From: Sulfitobacter sp. BSw21498 | GTDB lineage: Bacteria > Pseudomonadota > Alphaproteobacteria > Rhodobacterales > Rhodobacteraceae | NCBI RefSeq assembly: GCF_006064855.1 | Contig: NZ_CP040753.1 | Location: 62,001-126,000 of the forward strand | Direction of reading: 5' to 3' | Length of the DNA stretch: 64,000 nt | The notes under the pieces: model-generated | The model's database searches: none | Seen by the model: only the letters and a program-made list of their open reading frames with translations | Told to the model about the DNA's origin: nothing | Program-made: the position numbers and the translations under genes | Part shown: in pieces, positions 35,278-44,858 of the stretch | Layout: each line of letters opens with the position of its first letter | Position numbering within the stretch: position 1 is the first letter of the stretch

Positions 35278-37349
35278 GCGCATTTGACACCATCGTCATG
35301 GTCGATTGGTCCGGCGGCAACGACACCGGCCCGACCCCGCGCAAGGACGCGATCTGGTTGGGTGTGTCGCGGGGGGGCGTATCAGATGCCCCCGTCTATC
35401 TGCGCAACCGGTCAGAGGCAGAGGCTTGGATCGCCACGCTGATCGACGCAGAGCTGGCGCAGGGCCATCGTGTGATGGTCGGGTTCGATTTTCCTTTTGG
35501 CTACCCCGCAGGCTTTGCCGAAGCGCTGACGGGCAGTACCGATCCATTCGCTGTGTGGGAATGGTTCGAGGCGCGGGTTGAAGACGCGCCAAAAGCCAAC
35601 AACCGTTTCGATCTGGCCGGAGAGATTAATCTGGGTCTGGGCGACGGTCTGGGGCCGTTTTGGGCCAATGGCCTGCCGAACCGTGACGTCACGGGACTGC
35701 CCCGTACCAAGGCCGATTATACAAATCCCTTTGCCGAGAAACGTGCAGCTGAAGTGCAGGCCAAGGGCAGCTTTACCTGCTGGCAACTGGCGGGGGCAGG
35801 GGCTGTCGGGTCGCAGGTGGTCATGGGTCTGCCTGTCCTTTCGCGCCTGCGTGCCCGTTTTGCCGGGCGCGTCGCGGTCTGGCCGTTCGAGAAGCCTGAT
35901 GCCCCGGTTGCGTTTGTTGAAGTCTGGCCGTCACTGACCGTCGGGCCTGCCCCGGACGAGATGATCAAGGATGCGTGGCAGGTGCAGGAACTTGCGCGGC
36001 AGGTCTCGGCTTTGGCCCCTGCTGAACTGGCGCAGGTGCTTGACGTGCAGGCACCGGAAGAAGGGTGGATCTTGGGGATGGGGGTCGAACACCTGCTCAA
36101 GGCACCACCGCCGCTGCGCAATGATTGTTTTGCCCTGCCGCCGGGCGTGCATTGGACGCCCGTGGACGATGCGCTGGAACAGCTACGCGCGCGTCTGCAT
36201 CCGGTGCTACCTGCCGAAGAGGTGCGCCTTGGCGATGCGTTGGGGCGGATTGCAGCAGCCGACGTGCTGGCGCAGCGTGCGAACCCGCCACTGCCGAATA
36301 CCGCAGTAGACGGCTACGGGTTCGCGGGCGGACGTGCTGCCGGTGCGCATGCGCTGCCGCTGGCCGAAGGCCGCGCAGCCGCGGGGGATGCGCCGGGGAG
36401 ATTGCCCGCCGGTTATGCGATACGTGTGCTGACGGGGGCCGCGCTGCCCGCAGGTGTCGATACCGTGGTGCTGCAAGAGGACGTGACGATTGTTGGTGAC
36501 ACGCTGCGGTTCAATGGACCGGTCAAGCAAGGCGCTAACACACGCAAAGCAGGCGAGGACGTCACGGCAGGCGCGGTGACGCTTGCCGCAGGGCGGCGGA
36601 TCACGGCGGCGGATATTGCCTTGTTGGCGGCCACCGGCACCGCATCTGTGTTGGTTCATAAACAGTTGCGGGTTGGCGTGCTGTCGACAGGCGACGAGAT
36701 CGTCGAGGCGGGGCAAACCGCGGCGGAGGGGCAGATATTCGATGCGAACCGCCCGATGCTGTTGGGGTTGCTGGCGCAGTTCGGGCATCGGGGCGTCGAT
36801 CTGGGCCATGTAGGCGACGACCGTGAGGCGCTGCGCGCACGGCTTGATGCGGCGCAGGGCGAGGTCGATGCGATCCTGACCAGCGGTGGTGCGTCGGCGG
36901 GCGACGAGGATCACGTGTCCGCCTTGCTTTCAGAAGCCGGAGCACTGGATCTGTGGCGTATCGCGGTCAAACCGGGGCGGCCATTGGCGCTTGGCATGTG
37001 GCAGGGCACGCCTGTTTTTGGCTTGCCGGGTAACCCCGTGGCCGCAATGGTCTGCACATTGATATTCGCGCGCCCTGCGTTGGCGCGGTTGGCGGGGCAG
37101 GACTGGCCTGTGCCACAAGGCTTTGACGTGCCCGCAGATTTCAGCAAACGCAAGAAACCGGGCCGACGCGAGTATCTGCGCGCGCGGATGCGCGACGGTC
37201 GGGTACAGGTGTTTGCCTCTGAAGGGTCGGGCCGGATCAGCGGGCTGTCTTGGGCCGAGGGTCTGATAGAATTACCAGACGCCGCAGCCGACGTTCAGCC
37301 GGGCGATCTGGTGCGCTATATCCCCTATGGATCCTTCGGGGTCACCTAG
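35274..37349 (+). CDS. moeA: Molybdopterin molybdotransferase fused to an N-terminal domain
   Basis: 691 residues from a GTG start. Residues about 298-691 are a full MoeA: AVDGYGFAGG near 344, TGAALPAGVDTVVLQED (about 386), GVLSTGDEIVEAG, ILTSGGASAGDEDHV (about 535), VKPGRPLALG and FGLPGNPVAAM. MoeA inserts molybdate into adenylylated molybdopterin. Residues 1-285 are an extra domain (TIVMVDWSGGND at 6-17, VMVGFDFPFGYPAG at about 64, FVEVWPSL near 215) with Asp residues on predicted strands as in RNase H-like DUF429 proteins. Last gene of the fdhD operon. The job of the N-terminal domain is unknown. Confidence 0.93.
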   Translation: MSAFDTIVMVDWSGGNDTGPTPRKDAIWLGVSRGGVSDAPVYLRNRSEAEAWIATLIDAELAQGHRVMVGFDFPFGYPAGFAEALTGSTDPFAVWEWFEARVEDAPKANNRFDLAGEINLGLGDGLGPFWANGLPNRDVTGLPRTKADYTNPFAEKRAAEVQAKGSFTCWQLAGAGAVGSQVVMGLPVLSRLRARFAGRVAVWPFEKPDAPVAFVEVWPSLTVGPAPDEMIKDAWQVQELARQVSALAPAELAQVLDVQAPEEGWILGMGVEHLLKAPPPLRNDCFALPPGVHWTPVDDALEQLRARLHPVLPAEEVRLGDALGRIAAADVLAQRANPPLPNTAVDGYGFAGGRAAGAHALPLAEGRAAAGDAPGRLPAGYAIRVLTGAALPAGVDTVVLQEDVTIVGDTLRFNGPVKQGANTRKAGEDVTAGAVTLAAGRRITAADIALLAATGTASVLVHKQLRVGVLSTGDEIVEAGQTAAEGQIFDANRPMLLGLLAQFGHRGVDLGHVGDDREALRARLDAAQGEVDAILTSGGASAGDEDHVSALLSEAGALDLWRIAVKPGRPLALGMWQGTPVFGLPGNPVAAMVCTLIFARPALARLAGQDWPVPQGFDVPADFSKRKKPGRREYLRARMRDGRVQVFASEGSGRISGLSWAEGLIELPDAAADVQPGDLVRYIPYGSFGVT

Positions 37350-37352
37350 GCC

Positions 37353-38384
37353 CTAGTCGAACGTCCCTGCCACACGCCCGAGCAACATAAAGGCCCGCAC
37401 TGTGCGTGTGTCTGTCAGCGCAGAGATGTCCGCGTCAGATGCTTCTGCTTCAAAGGCAGCAAAGGCGCGGTCAAAGCGGCGCAGGAAGTGATGCGCAACA
37501 TCGCGAAAGATCGGGTCTTGTTTCATACGCGCACTTGTCAGCGCCAGCGAAGACCGGTCACGGATGCCACCCAATGCCGCAATTGGACGGCCGCGTGCAC
37601 CTTGCGCAAACTGACGCCAGATTTCGGGGCGGGCGCGGTCGGGGGCGAGGTCATCCATATAGATGCCGTCCTGGCTCAGCAGCGTCAGCACATCTTGGGA
37701 CGCCTGAACCAGCTGGGATGCATTGCGGTCCTTCAACGCCTTGCGCAACGCAGAAAAGCCTTCGGTATCGTCTGCCGTTTCGGGGAAGTTCAAAGCGCGG
37801 ATGAAATCCTCGTGCGAGAGCGGCTGCGTCATATCCGCTGCCGACGTGCCAAGCGCCAAAACAGGCTGATCGTCAACGACGACGGGCTTAAGAGGCGCAA
37901 GACGGGTGGTTGCGTCGCGGCGGCTTTGGAAGGTGGCCAGCGTGCTTTCGGTCTTGCGCGCGGCGGCGGCAATTTCATCGAGCTTGCGCGCGACGGTCGC
38001 ATCGGCACCAGGGCTTTGCCCCTGCTGCTGCGAAATGTAGGCCTGTCGGATCGCATCAATTGCAGTCTGCAACCGTTTGCTTTCCTCGCGCATGACGCGG
38101 CTGGAGCGGGCAGCGATGGCGGCAACCCAGATCATGCCCACGGGCATGACGACCGCAAGCATGGTCATCAATACGCGCAAACCGGCCCCACTGTCAGAAG
38201 CCTCGTCCGACGGCAGCACCATGAAGAAAATCACGGAGCCTAGTAGCCAGACCACTGTGAGCGCGGCTGCGATGATCTCGATGTTAAAGCCACCGCCGTC
38301 GCTGGGGCGCGAATAAACGCCGAACGGGGTCGACCGCGCGGATTGGCGCGGTGCGTTCGGGTTCAGCTGCAGTTTTTCGGTCAT
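37353..38384 (-). CDS. Hypothetical two-helix membrane protein
   Basis: 343 residues. Two membrane helices (about 37-58 and 69-91; AAALTVVWLLGSVIFFMVL and VLMTMLAVVMPVGMIWVAAIA) separate a short cytosolic head from a large soluble part. That part starts with a helical, Gln-rich stretch (about 95-160; LQTAIDAIRQAYISQQQGQ) and ends in a mostly helical domain with LSQDGIYMDDLAPDRARPEIWRQF. It is convergent with moeA (three bases) and lies 15 bases downstream of greA. No family recognised. Confidence 0.78.
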   Translation of the reverse strand: MTEKLQLNPNAPRQSARSTPFGVYSRPSDGGGFNIEIIAAALTVVWLLGSVIFFMVLPSDEASDSGAGLRVLMTMLAVVMPVGMIWVAAIAARSSRVMREESKRLQTAIDAIRQAYISQQQGQSPGADATVARKLDEIAAAARKTESTLATFQSRRDATTRLAPLKPVVVDDQPVLALGTSAADMTQPLSHEDFIRALNFPETADDTEGFSALRKALKDRNASQLVQASQDVLTLLSQDGIYMDDLAPDRARPEIWRQFAQGARGRPIAALGGIRDRSSLALTSARMKQDPIFRDVAHHFLRRFDRAFAAFEAEASDADISALTDTRTVRAFMLLGRVAGTFD

Positions 38385-38399
38385 CAGTTTGTCCCCGGC

Positions 38400-38870
38400 T
38401 TATGCGTAGACGATTTTGAGAACCTCATAGGATTTGTCCCCCCCCGGCGTCCGCACTTCGACGCTGTCGCCTTCTTCCTTGCCGATCAGGGCACGGGCGA
38501 TGGGGGATCTAATATTCAGCAGGCCTTTTTCAATATTGGCCTCGTATTCACCGACAATCTGATAGGTCTTTTCTTCGTCGGTGTCCTCGTCAACCAAAGT
38601 CACCCTCGCGCCGAACTTGATCGCGCCGGACATCTTTTTAGGGTCGATCACGTCAGCAAGGGAAATCGCACCCTCAAGCTCTTTGATGCGGCCTTCGATG
38701 AACGACTGCTTTTCCTTGGCAGAGTGGTATTCTGCGTTTTCGGACAGATCGCCGTGCTCGCGGGCTTCGGCGATGGCCTTGATGATGGTAGGGCGTTCAA
38801 CCGACTTCAGGTGCTTCAGTTCGGTTTCCAAAGCCGTGTGACCGGCGCGGGTCATGGGGATTTTTTCCAT
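38400..38870 (-). CDS. greA: Transcription elongation factor
   Basis: 156 residues. The N-terminal coiled coil ([23 protein letters not shown], then [22 protein letters not shown] with the tip acidic residues) enters the RNA polymerase secondary channel; the C-terminal FKBP-like domain ends with [10 protein letters not shown]. It stimulates cleavage of backtracked transcripts. The ATG at 38870 gives the standard MEKIPMT start; a start at 38888 is also open. Confidence 0.97.
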   Translation of the reverse strand: MEKIPMTRAGHTALETELKHLKSVERPTIIKAIAEAREHGDLSENAEYHSAKEKQSFIEGRIKELEGAISLADVIDPKKMSGAIKFGARVTLVDEDTDEEKTYQIVGEYEANIEKGLLNIRSPIARALIGKEEGDSVEVRTPGGDKSYEVLKIVYA

Positions 38871-39188
38871 CGGGGGGCGTCCACGCAATGAGGGTCACAG
38901 CCCGCGAATTGATGTCCGAGGGTGCAACCGATTTGAATTGATCCTTACCTGACCCAAACTGCCCTGCGAATGCAAGGGGGTGTCTGCCGGAGCGCGGCAA
39001 TCCGCACGTCCATATTGGCAAGCCGTTGGGAAGCGCTATTTTACGTGGCGAAACAATATTGCTGCACCTGCAATATATATGATGCAAACTGTCGTGGGTG
39101 CGCTAATTTACGCTGTGTTGCGATTGCAATACCTACTGTGCTGGTTTAGCGAAATCCAAACCGTTTTCTGCCCGAAGAGGAGCCCCAA
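38871..39188. other. Intergenic region between greA and ETF-QO
   Basis: 318 bases separating divergent genes. No supported ORF on either strand. It becomes markedly AT-rich from 39050 and holds the palindrome at 39056. The AGAGGAG ribosome site of the ETF-QO gene is at its right end. Promoters for both genes must lie here, but no clear -35/-10 pair can be fixed by eye. Confidence 0.6.
39056..39076. repeat. 21-bp inverted repeat upstream of ETF-QO
   Basis: ATATTGC and GCAATAT flank a seven-base spacer (TGCACCT), 113 bases before the ETF-QO start. The arm length and spacing fit a dimeric repressor operator. No terminator-like T-run follows. The cognate regulator is unknown. Confidence 0.45.
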
Positions 39189-40838
39189 ATGGCCGAAGTT
39201 GAACGCGAAGCAATGGAATATGACGTCGTTATCGTCGGTGCGGGCCCTGCCGGGCTGTCCGCCGCGATCCGTCTGAAGCAACTGGACGCCGACTGCAATG
39301 TGGTCGTGCTGGAAAAAGGCTCCGAAGTGGGCGCGCATATTCTGTCCGGCGCGGTTCTGGATCCGGTCGGTCTGGACGCTTTGATGCCGGATTGGAAAGA
39401 AAAAGGCGCGCCGATCAAGACCAAGGTCGAAGAAGACAACTTCTATATGCTGGGCGAGGCGGGCAAGATCCGCGTGCCGAACTTCCCCATGCCGCCGCTG
39501 ATGCATAACCACGGCAACTATATCGTTTCCATGGGCAACGTCTGTCGTTGGATGGCCGAGCAGGCTGAAGCCTTGGGCGTAGAGATCTTCCCCGGGATGG
39601 CGTGCTCTGAACTGGTGTATGGTGACAACGGCGAGATCAAAGGCGTCGTGGCCGGTGAATTCGGCATCAGCGCTGATGGCACCAAGGGCGACGGCTATGA
39701 ACCCGGTATGGAGCTTCACGGTAAGTATGTGTTCCTCTCTGAAGGCGTCCGCGGGAGCCTGTCGAAACAGGTGATCGCGAAATACGATCTGGATGCCGGA
39801 AAAGAGCCGCAGAAATACGGCCTTGGCATGAAAGAAATCTGGGAGATCGACCCCGCCAAGCACAAAGAGGGCACCGTCACGCACACGATGGGCTGGCCCT
39901 TGGGCAAGAACGCGGGCGGCGGGTCGTTCATCTATCACATCGAAAACAATCAGGTGTATGTCGGTTTCGTTGTTCACCTCGGCTATAAGAACCCGCATGT
40001 CTTCCCTTACATGGAATTTCAGCGGTTCAAGCATCACCCCATGGTAGCCGAGCTGCTGAAAGGCGGCAAACGTATCGCTTATGGCGCGCGTGCGATCACC
40101 GAGGGCGGCTATCAGTCCATGCCCAAAATGGTTGCACCGGGTGTGGCGTTGCTGGGCTGCTCTGTCGGCATGGTCAACGTGCCGCGCATCAAGGGCAACC
40201 ACAATGCGATGCTGTCGGGCAAAGCCGCAGCCGAACGCGCCTATGAAGCCATTCAGGCAGGCCGCGCAGGCGACGAGCTGACCGCCTACGAGGACGATGT
40301 ACGCAACGGCGAAATCGGCCAAGACCTGAAAAAGGTCCGTAACGTCAAACCATTGTGGAGCAAATACGGCCTCATGACGTCGCTCGCCGTGGGTGGGTTC
40401 GACATGTGGACCAACACATTCGGCTTCTCGCTGTTGGGGACGTTGGGGCATGGGAAATCTGATGCCGAGGCGACCGAAAAGGCCGCCAAGCACAAAAAGA
40501 TCGATTACCCCAAGCCCGATGGCAAGCTGAGCTTTGACCGTCTGACCAACGTGGCGTTCTCGTTCACCAACCACGATGAAAACCAGCCTGCGCATTTGAC
40601 GCTCAAGGACCCATCGGTGCCGGTGAACATCAACCTGCCAGAATACGCGGGCCCTTCGGCGCGATATTGCCCTGCGGGGGTGTATGAATTCGTCGAGGAA
40701 GACGGCAAGGACCCGCGCTTTGTCATCAACTTCCAGAATTGCGTGCATTGCAAAACCTGCGACATCAAGGACCCGACGCAGAATATCGTCTGGACCACGC
40801 CGCAGGGTGGGGATGGCCCGAACTACCCCAACATGTAA
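39189..40838 (+). CDS. Electron transfer flavoprotein-ubiquinone oxidoreductase
   Basis: 549 residues. DVVIVGAGPAGLSAAIRLKQ (13-32) is the FAD Rossmann motif; a membrane-surface ubiquinone domain lies in the middle; the C-terminus has the [4Fe-4S] ligands in CPAGVYEF and NCVHCKTCDIKDP. It passes electrons from reduced ETF (acyl-CoA and dimethylglycine dehydrogenases) to ubiquinone at the inner membrane, so it serves the acyl-CoA dehydrogenase encoded at 28088. Strong AGAGGAG ribosome site; followed by a clear terminator. Confidence 0.97.
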   Translation: MAEVEREAMEYDVVIVGAGPAGLSAAIRLKQLDADCNVVVLEKGSEVGAHILSGAVLDPVGLDALMPDWKEKGAPIKTKVEEDNFYMLGEAGKIRVPNFPMPPLMHNHGNYIVSMGNVCRWMAEQAEALGVEIFPGMACSELVYGDNGEIKGVVAGEFGISADGTKGDGYEPGMELHGKYVFLSEGVRGSLSKQVIAKYDLDAGKEPQKYGLGMKEIWEIDPAKHKEGTVTHTMGWPLGKNAGGGSFIYHIENNQVYVGFVVHLGYKNPHVFPYMEFQRFKHHPMVAELLKGGKRIAYGARAITEGGYQSMPKMVAPGVALLGCSVGMVNVPRIKGNHNAMLSGKAAAERAYEAIQAGRAGDELTAYEDDVRNGEIGQDLKKVRNVKPLWSKYGLMTSLAVGGFDMWTNTFGFSLLGTLGHGKSDAEATEKAAKHKKIDYPKPDGKLSFDRLTNVAFSFTNHDENQPAHLTLKDPSVPVNINLPEYAGPSARYCPAGVYEFVEEDGKDPRFVINFQNCVHCKTCDIKDPTQNIVWTTPQGGDGPNYPNM

Positions 40839-40864
40839 GCGTCGCTTACGGGACGAATTCGATC

Positions 40865-40891
40865 AAAGGCGTGCTTCGGCGCGCCTTTTTT
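40865..40891 (+). terminator. Intrinsic terminator after ETF-QO
   Basis: A ten-pair stem (AAAGGCGTGC with GCGCGCCTTT, one G-U pair) capped by a TTCG tetraloop and followed by a run of T to 40891. It lies 27 bases after the ETF-QO stop. Confidence 0.9.
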
Positions 40892-41004
40892 CATGCGAGG
40901 TTCCGCCGATAGAGGGTAAGCGGTATGCTCCTTTGGATAGGCGGCATTGCGCTTGGACGCGAACCTGTTAGCCTTGCGCCTAAATATAAATGAGGCGTGC
41001 CAGT

Positions 41005-42723
41005 ATGATCCGTAACCTATTGTTGACCGCTAGCGTTTTGGCGCTGACCGGTGCTGTTTCGATGCCCGCACAGGCGCAATCGGCAGCCGGTGCCTATCTC
41101 GCGGGGAGACATGCTGCGGTACGTAGCGATTTTGCGGAATCCGCGAGATACTATGGCGAGGCATTGGCGCTTGATCCCAAAAACCCTGAATTCCTTGAAA
41201 GCACGGTACTGGCGCTTTTGTCGCTCGGAAATATCGAACGCGCTTTGCCCTTGGCGCGGGTCATGGCGGCGTCGGATCAACCCGGGCAAATTGCCTATCT
41301 GGTAACCACCGCAGGCATGGCACAAGAAGAAGACTATGCCGGCCTGATCGCGCAATCGGCAGACGAAGGTGGGATTGGCCCTTGGGTCGACGGGCTGGTC
41401 AAAGCCTGGGCACAAATGGGCGTCGGCGATATGACCGCCGCCCTTGCCCAATTCGATGCCCTGAGCACAGAGGCTGGGATGCAGGGGTTTGTGATGTACC
41501 ACAAGGCTTTGGCGTTGGCGTCTGTCGGCGATTATGAGGGGGCAGAGGCAATCTTTGCCGCGAGCCAAGCGGGGTCCGCCGGGCAGACCCGACGCGGGGT
41601 GATCGCGCGGGTCGAAATTCTGGGCCAGTTGGGGCGGAACGAACAAGCGCTCGCGCTGCTGACCGACAGTTTCGGTGCCAACAGTGACCCTGAACTTGAT
41701 GATCTGGTCGCGGCCTTGCAAGGGGACGGGCAGGTTGCCTTTACCCAGATCCCCGATGCTAAGGCCGGAATCGCCGAAGTGTTTTTTACCTTCGCAGCTG
41801 TGCTGCGCAACGAAAGCGCCGGTGACTACTATGTGCTGCTGTATTCGCGCATCGCGCGCTACCTGCGCCCCGATCACATCGACGATCTGTTGCTGACGGC
41901 GGACCTGCTGGAAAACATCGGCCAGTACGAGCTGGCAATTCAGGAACTGCAAGACGTGCCCGCCGACAACCCCGCTTACCATGCGGCTGAACTGGGCCGC
42001 GCGGCGGCGTTGCGGCGGTCTAACAAGCCTGAGCAGGCGATCGAGGTGCTGCAACAACTGACGCGTAGCCATGGGACGCTCCCGTCGGTCCATTCCGCTT
42101 TGGGCGATGCGCTGCGGGCACAGGACGATTTCAAGGCCGCGATAAAATCCTACGACAAGGCGATTGAACTGACACCTGACAGCAACCCGCAACGCTGGGT
42201 ATTGTATTATGCGCGTGGCATCGCCGAAGAACGCCTGGGCAACGGCGAAGCATCCGAACGCGATTTCCGCACCGCGCTCGAGATCAATCCCGACCAACCG
42301 CAAGTACTGAACTACCTAGGGTATTCGTTGGTTGAACAAGGTCGCAATCTGGACGAGGCGCTGAACATGATTGAGCGCGCCGTCGCAGCCAGCCCGGACT
42401 CCGGCTATATCGTCGATTCTCTTGGTTGGGTGCTTTACCGGCTGGGACGCTACGAAGAGGCCGTAGACCAGATGGAACGCGCGGTAGAGCTCGTTGCGGT
42501 GGATCCGGTGCTGAACGACCACTTGGGTGATGTCTATTGGTCCGTGGGTCGTCAACGCGAGGCCGAATTCCAATGGCGCCGCGCCCTGTCTTTCGTCGAT
42601 CCCGAAGATCAGGACAGCGAGGCGGACCCGAAACGCATGCGGCGCAAGCTCGAGGTCGGACTGGATGCTGTATTGGCCGAAGAAGGGGCCGAACCGCTTA
42701 GCAAAGCCTCCGCTGAAAAATGA
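41005..42723 (+). CDS. Secreted tetratricopeptide-repeat protein
   Basis: 572 residues from the ATG at 41005, which has GAGG nine bases upstream; the ATG at 40990 would lengthen the signal. A signal peptide ends at MPAQAQ. The rest is a series of TPR helices, clearest from about 360 to 520 (HSALGDALRAQDDFKAAIKSYDKAIELTP, YARGIAEERLGNGEASERDFRTALEINP, LNYLGYSLVEQGRNLDEALNMIERAV). Probably a periplasmic or outer-membrane assembly scaffold. The stop overlaps ispE as ATGA. Confidence 0.88.
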   Translation: MIRNLLLTASVLALTGAVSMPAQAQSAAGAYLAGRHAAVRSDFAESARYYGEALALDPKNPEFLESTVLALLSLGNIERALPLARVMAASDQPGQIAYLVTTAGMAQEEDYAGLIAQSADEGGIGPWVDGLVKAWAQMGVGDMTAALAQFDALSTEAGMQGFVMYHKALALASVGDYEGAEAIFAASQAGSAGQTRRGVIARVEILGQLGRNEQALALLTDSFGANSDPELDDLVAALQGDGQVAFTQIPDAKAGIAEVFFTFAAVLRNESAGDYYVLLYSRIARYLRPDHIDDLLLTADLLENIGQYELAIQELQDVPADNPAYHAAELGRAAALRRSNKPEQAIEVLQQLTRSHGTLPSVHSALGDALRAQDDFKAAIKSYDKAIELTPDSNPQRWVLYYARGIAEERLGNGEASERDFRTALEINPDQPQVLNYLGYSLVEQGRNLDEALNMIERAVAASPDSGYIVDSLGWVLYRLGRYEEAVDQMERAVELVAVDPVLNDHLGDVYWSVGRQREAEFQWRRALSFVDPEDQDSEADPKRMRRKLEVGLDAVLAEEGAEPLSKASAEK

Positions 42724-43577
42724 CCGCCAAGGCCGCATCCCTCGGGGTTGCCAGCAACCGGAGCGCTTGGGCCAAGGTGAACCTGACGCTGCACGTCACA
42801 GGGCAGCGCGGTGACGGGTATCACTTGCTCGACAGCCTTGTGGTACGGGCCGGCGTCGGTGATCGGATCACGGTAACGCCGTCCGACCAGCTTGAGCTGT
42901 TCATCGATGGCCCATATGGTGCCGCTGCCCCCAATGATGACCGCAACCTCGTCGTGCGTGCTGCGCGCCTGCTCGACGCTGGCGCTGGCAGAGGGGCGCG
43001 GCTGCACCTGACGAAAAATCTGCCTGCTGCGGCGGGGATCGGCGGTGGATCAGCAGACGCCGCCGCGATGCTCCATTTACTATCGGCCCACTGGGGGCTG
43101 CCCGTACCCGATGATATCGCCCGGCTTGGGGCGGATGTGCCGGTCTGCCTGTATGACACGCCCCAGCGGATGGAGGGGATCGGCGAGGTTTTGACACCTG
43201 CGCCCAAGTTGCCGCCCTGTTGGCTGGTGTTGATCAACCCGAATAAATCTGCCGCCACACCCGAAGTATTCTCGCGACTCGAAGCCCGCGCCAATGCGCC
43301 GATGCCGAAAGAGCTGCCCGAATTCGCCAGTGCCACCGCATTCGCCGCATGGCTGGCGACGCAGCGCAATGACCTCGAGGCTCCAGCGGTCCAACTGGTG
43401 CCAGAGGTGGCGACGTGCCTACACAGCCTTCAGGATGCGTTGCTGGCCCGTATGTCTGGATCCGGAGCCACCTGTTTCGGCCTGTACGAGACCCAAGCGT
43501 TTGCACAACGCGCCGCCGCCCGTGTCGCGGACAAGCATCCCGGTTGGTGGGTGGTCGCCGCGCCGGTGCTAGGCTAG
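42720..43577 (+). CDS. ispE: 4-diphosphocytidyl-2-C-methyl-D-erythritol kinase
   Basis: 285 residues. AWAKVNLTLHVTGQRGDGYH (18-37) and the GHMP ATP loop PAAAGIGGGSADAAA (about 102-116) identify IspE, with the C-terminal MSGSGATCFGLY. It phosphorylates CDP-ME in the MEP isoprenoid pathway. It overlaps the TPR gene by four bases, and its stop shares CTAG with the convergent polyprenyl synthase gene, which uses the products of the same pathway. Confidence 0.96.
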   Translation: MTAKAASLGVASNRSAWAKVNLTLHVTGQRGDGYHLLDSLVVRAGVGDRITVTPSDQLELFIDGPYGAAAPNDDRNLVVRAARLLDAGAGRGARLHLTKNLPAAAGIGGGSADAAAMLHLLSAHWGLPVPDDIARLGADVPVCLYDTPQRMEGIGEVLTPAPKLPPCWLVLINPNKSAATPEVFSRLEARANAPMPKELPEFASATAFAAWLATQRNDLEAPAVQLVPEVATCLHSLQDALLARMSGSGATCFGLYETQAFAQRAAARVADKHPGWWVVAAPVLG

Positions 43578-44572
43578 TTGATACGCGCCACGACGTAATC
43601 GGCCAGATCGCGCAGCATCCGGGTCAGGTCGTGATCGGGCAGGGTGTCGAGCGCGGTCTTGGCCTTCTCCGCCCACGCCAGCGCCTCTGATTTGGTCTCG
43701 TCCAGCGTGCCATGTTTGTGCAGCAGCGACAGGGCGTGGTCCAGATCGCCTTCCTCCTGCCGCCCCTTTTCGATGGTGCGGGCCCAGAAGGCGCGCTCTT
43801 CGGCATCGCTTTTGGCAATCGCTTTGATCACCGGCAGGGTCAGCTTGCGCTCGCGGAAATCGTCACCGATGTTTTTGCCGGTCGCATTCGGATCGCCTTG
43901 GTAATCCAGCAAATCGTCGACAATCTGGAACGCGATGCCCAAGGCGTCACCGTAGTTGAACAGCGCTTGGACCTGCGCGTCGGGGGCTGAGGCGATGACC
44001 CCGCCCACCTGCGTCGCCGCCGAGAACAGCGCCGCGGTTTTTCCGCGCACGACCTGCAGGTAGATACCTTCGTCCGTCGCCAAATTCTGGGCCGCCGTCA
44101 GTTGCAGCACTTCGCCTTCGGCAATCGTGGCAGAGGCATTCGCAAGGATCGCCAGCACGCGCATATTGTCGGTTTCGGTCATCAGCTGGAAACTGCGCGC
44201 AAACAGGTAGTCGCCCACCAGCACCGAAGATTTGTTATCCCAAAGCAGGTTCGCCGTCGGTCGTCCGCGCCGCTGCGCGCTTTCATCGACCACGTCATCG
44301 TGCAGCAACGTTGCCGTGTGAATAAACTCTACCGTGGCTGCCAGATGCACATGGTAAGGGCCGTCATAGCCACACAGCCGCGCCGCCGCGAGCGTGAGCA
44401 TCGGGCGCAACCGTTTGCCGCCTGCTTCGACCAGGTGGGCGGTGACCTCCGGGATGCGCGGTGCATGTTCAGACGCCATGCGGTCGCGGATCAGGTCATT
44501 CACGGCAGTCATATCTGCGCTCAGATAGGCCGCCATTTGATCATGCGGTTTCTGGGTGTTTTCGCTCGTCAT
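43574..44572 (-). CDS. Polyprenyl diphosphate synthase (ubiquinone side chain)
   Basis: 332 residues. Both Asp-rich motifs are intact: LLHDDVVDESAQRRGRP (about 90-106) and FQIVDDLLDYQGD (about 217-229), plus GGKRLRPML near the N-terminus. The long-chain trans type makes the octaprenyl or decaprenyl tail for UbiA. Chain length cannot be read from sequence by eye. Convergent with ispE. Confidence 0.94.
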   Translation of the reverse strand: MTSENTQKPHDQMAAYLSADMTAVNDLIRDRMASEHAPRIPEVTAHLVEAGGKRLRPMLTLAAARLCGYDGPYHVHLAATVEFIHTATLLHDDVVDESAQRRGRPTANLLWDNKSSVLVGDYLFARSFQLMTETDNMRVLAILANASATIAEGEVLQLTAAQNLATDEGIYLQVVRGKTAALFSAATQVGGVIASAPDAQVQALFNYGDALGIAFQIVDDLLDYQGDPNATGKNIGDDFRERKLTLPVIKAIAKSDAEERAFWARTIEKGRQEEGDLDHALSLLHKHGTLDETKSEALAWAEKAKTALDTLPDHDLTRMLRDLADYVVARIN

Positions 44573-44631
44573 CTACACGACCTTAATTGGAAGGCTCGAC
44601 AATCAACGTCGATTGCCCTTACATCTCTGTT

Positions 44632-44853
44632 ATGAAGGAACTTTTACGCACAACCGATCCGACAATAATCGCCTTTGCCAGCGCCCTTCTTCAGGGCGAG
44701 GATATAGACTGCTTTCCGCTCGACGTAAACATGAGCGTGCTTGAGGGCGGGATCGGTATTTTCCCCCGTCGTTTGATGGTGCATGACGATGATCACGGTG
44801 CCGCGACACGGGTGCTGCGCGATAATGACATCCCCACCGGACTGCCCGACTAA
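44632..44853 (+). CDS. DUF2007 domain protein
   Basis: 73 residues from the ATG at 44632. The pattern MKELLRTTDPTIIAFASALLQGEDIDCF and NMSVLEGGIGIFPRRLMV is the DUF2007 fold (a small ferredoxin-like domain related to signal-transducing proteins). Function unknown. It ends five bases before the tRNA methyltransferase gene. Confidence 0.85.
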   Translation: MKELLRTTDPTIIAFASALLQGEDIDCFPLDVNMSVLEGGIGIFPRRLMVHDDDHGAATRVLRDNDIPTGLPD

Positions 44854-44858
44854 CGACG

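Noticed and set aside
39108..40748. Antisense frame inside the ETF-QO gene
   Set aside because: It is a shadow of the oxidoreductase, without ribosome site or domain.
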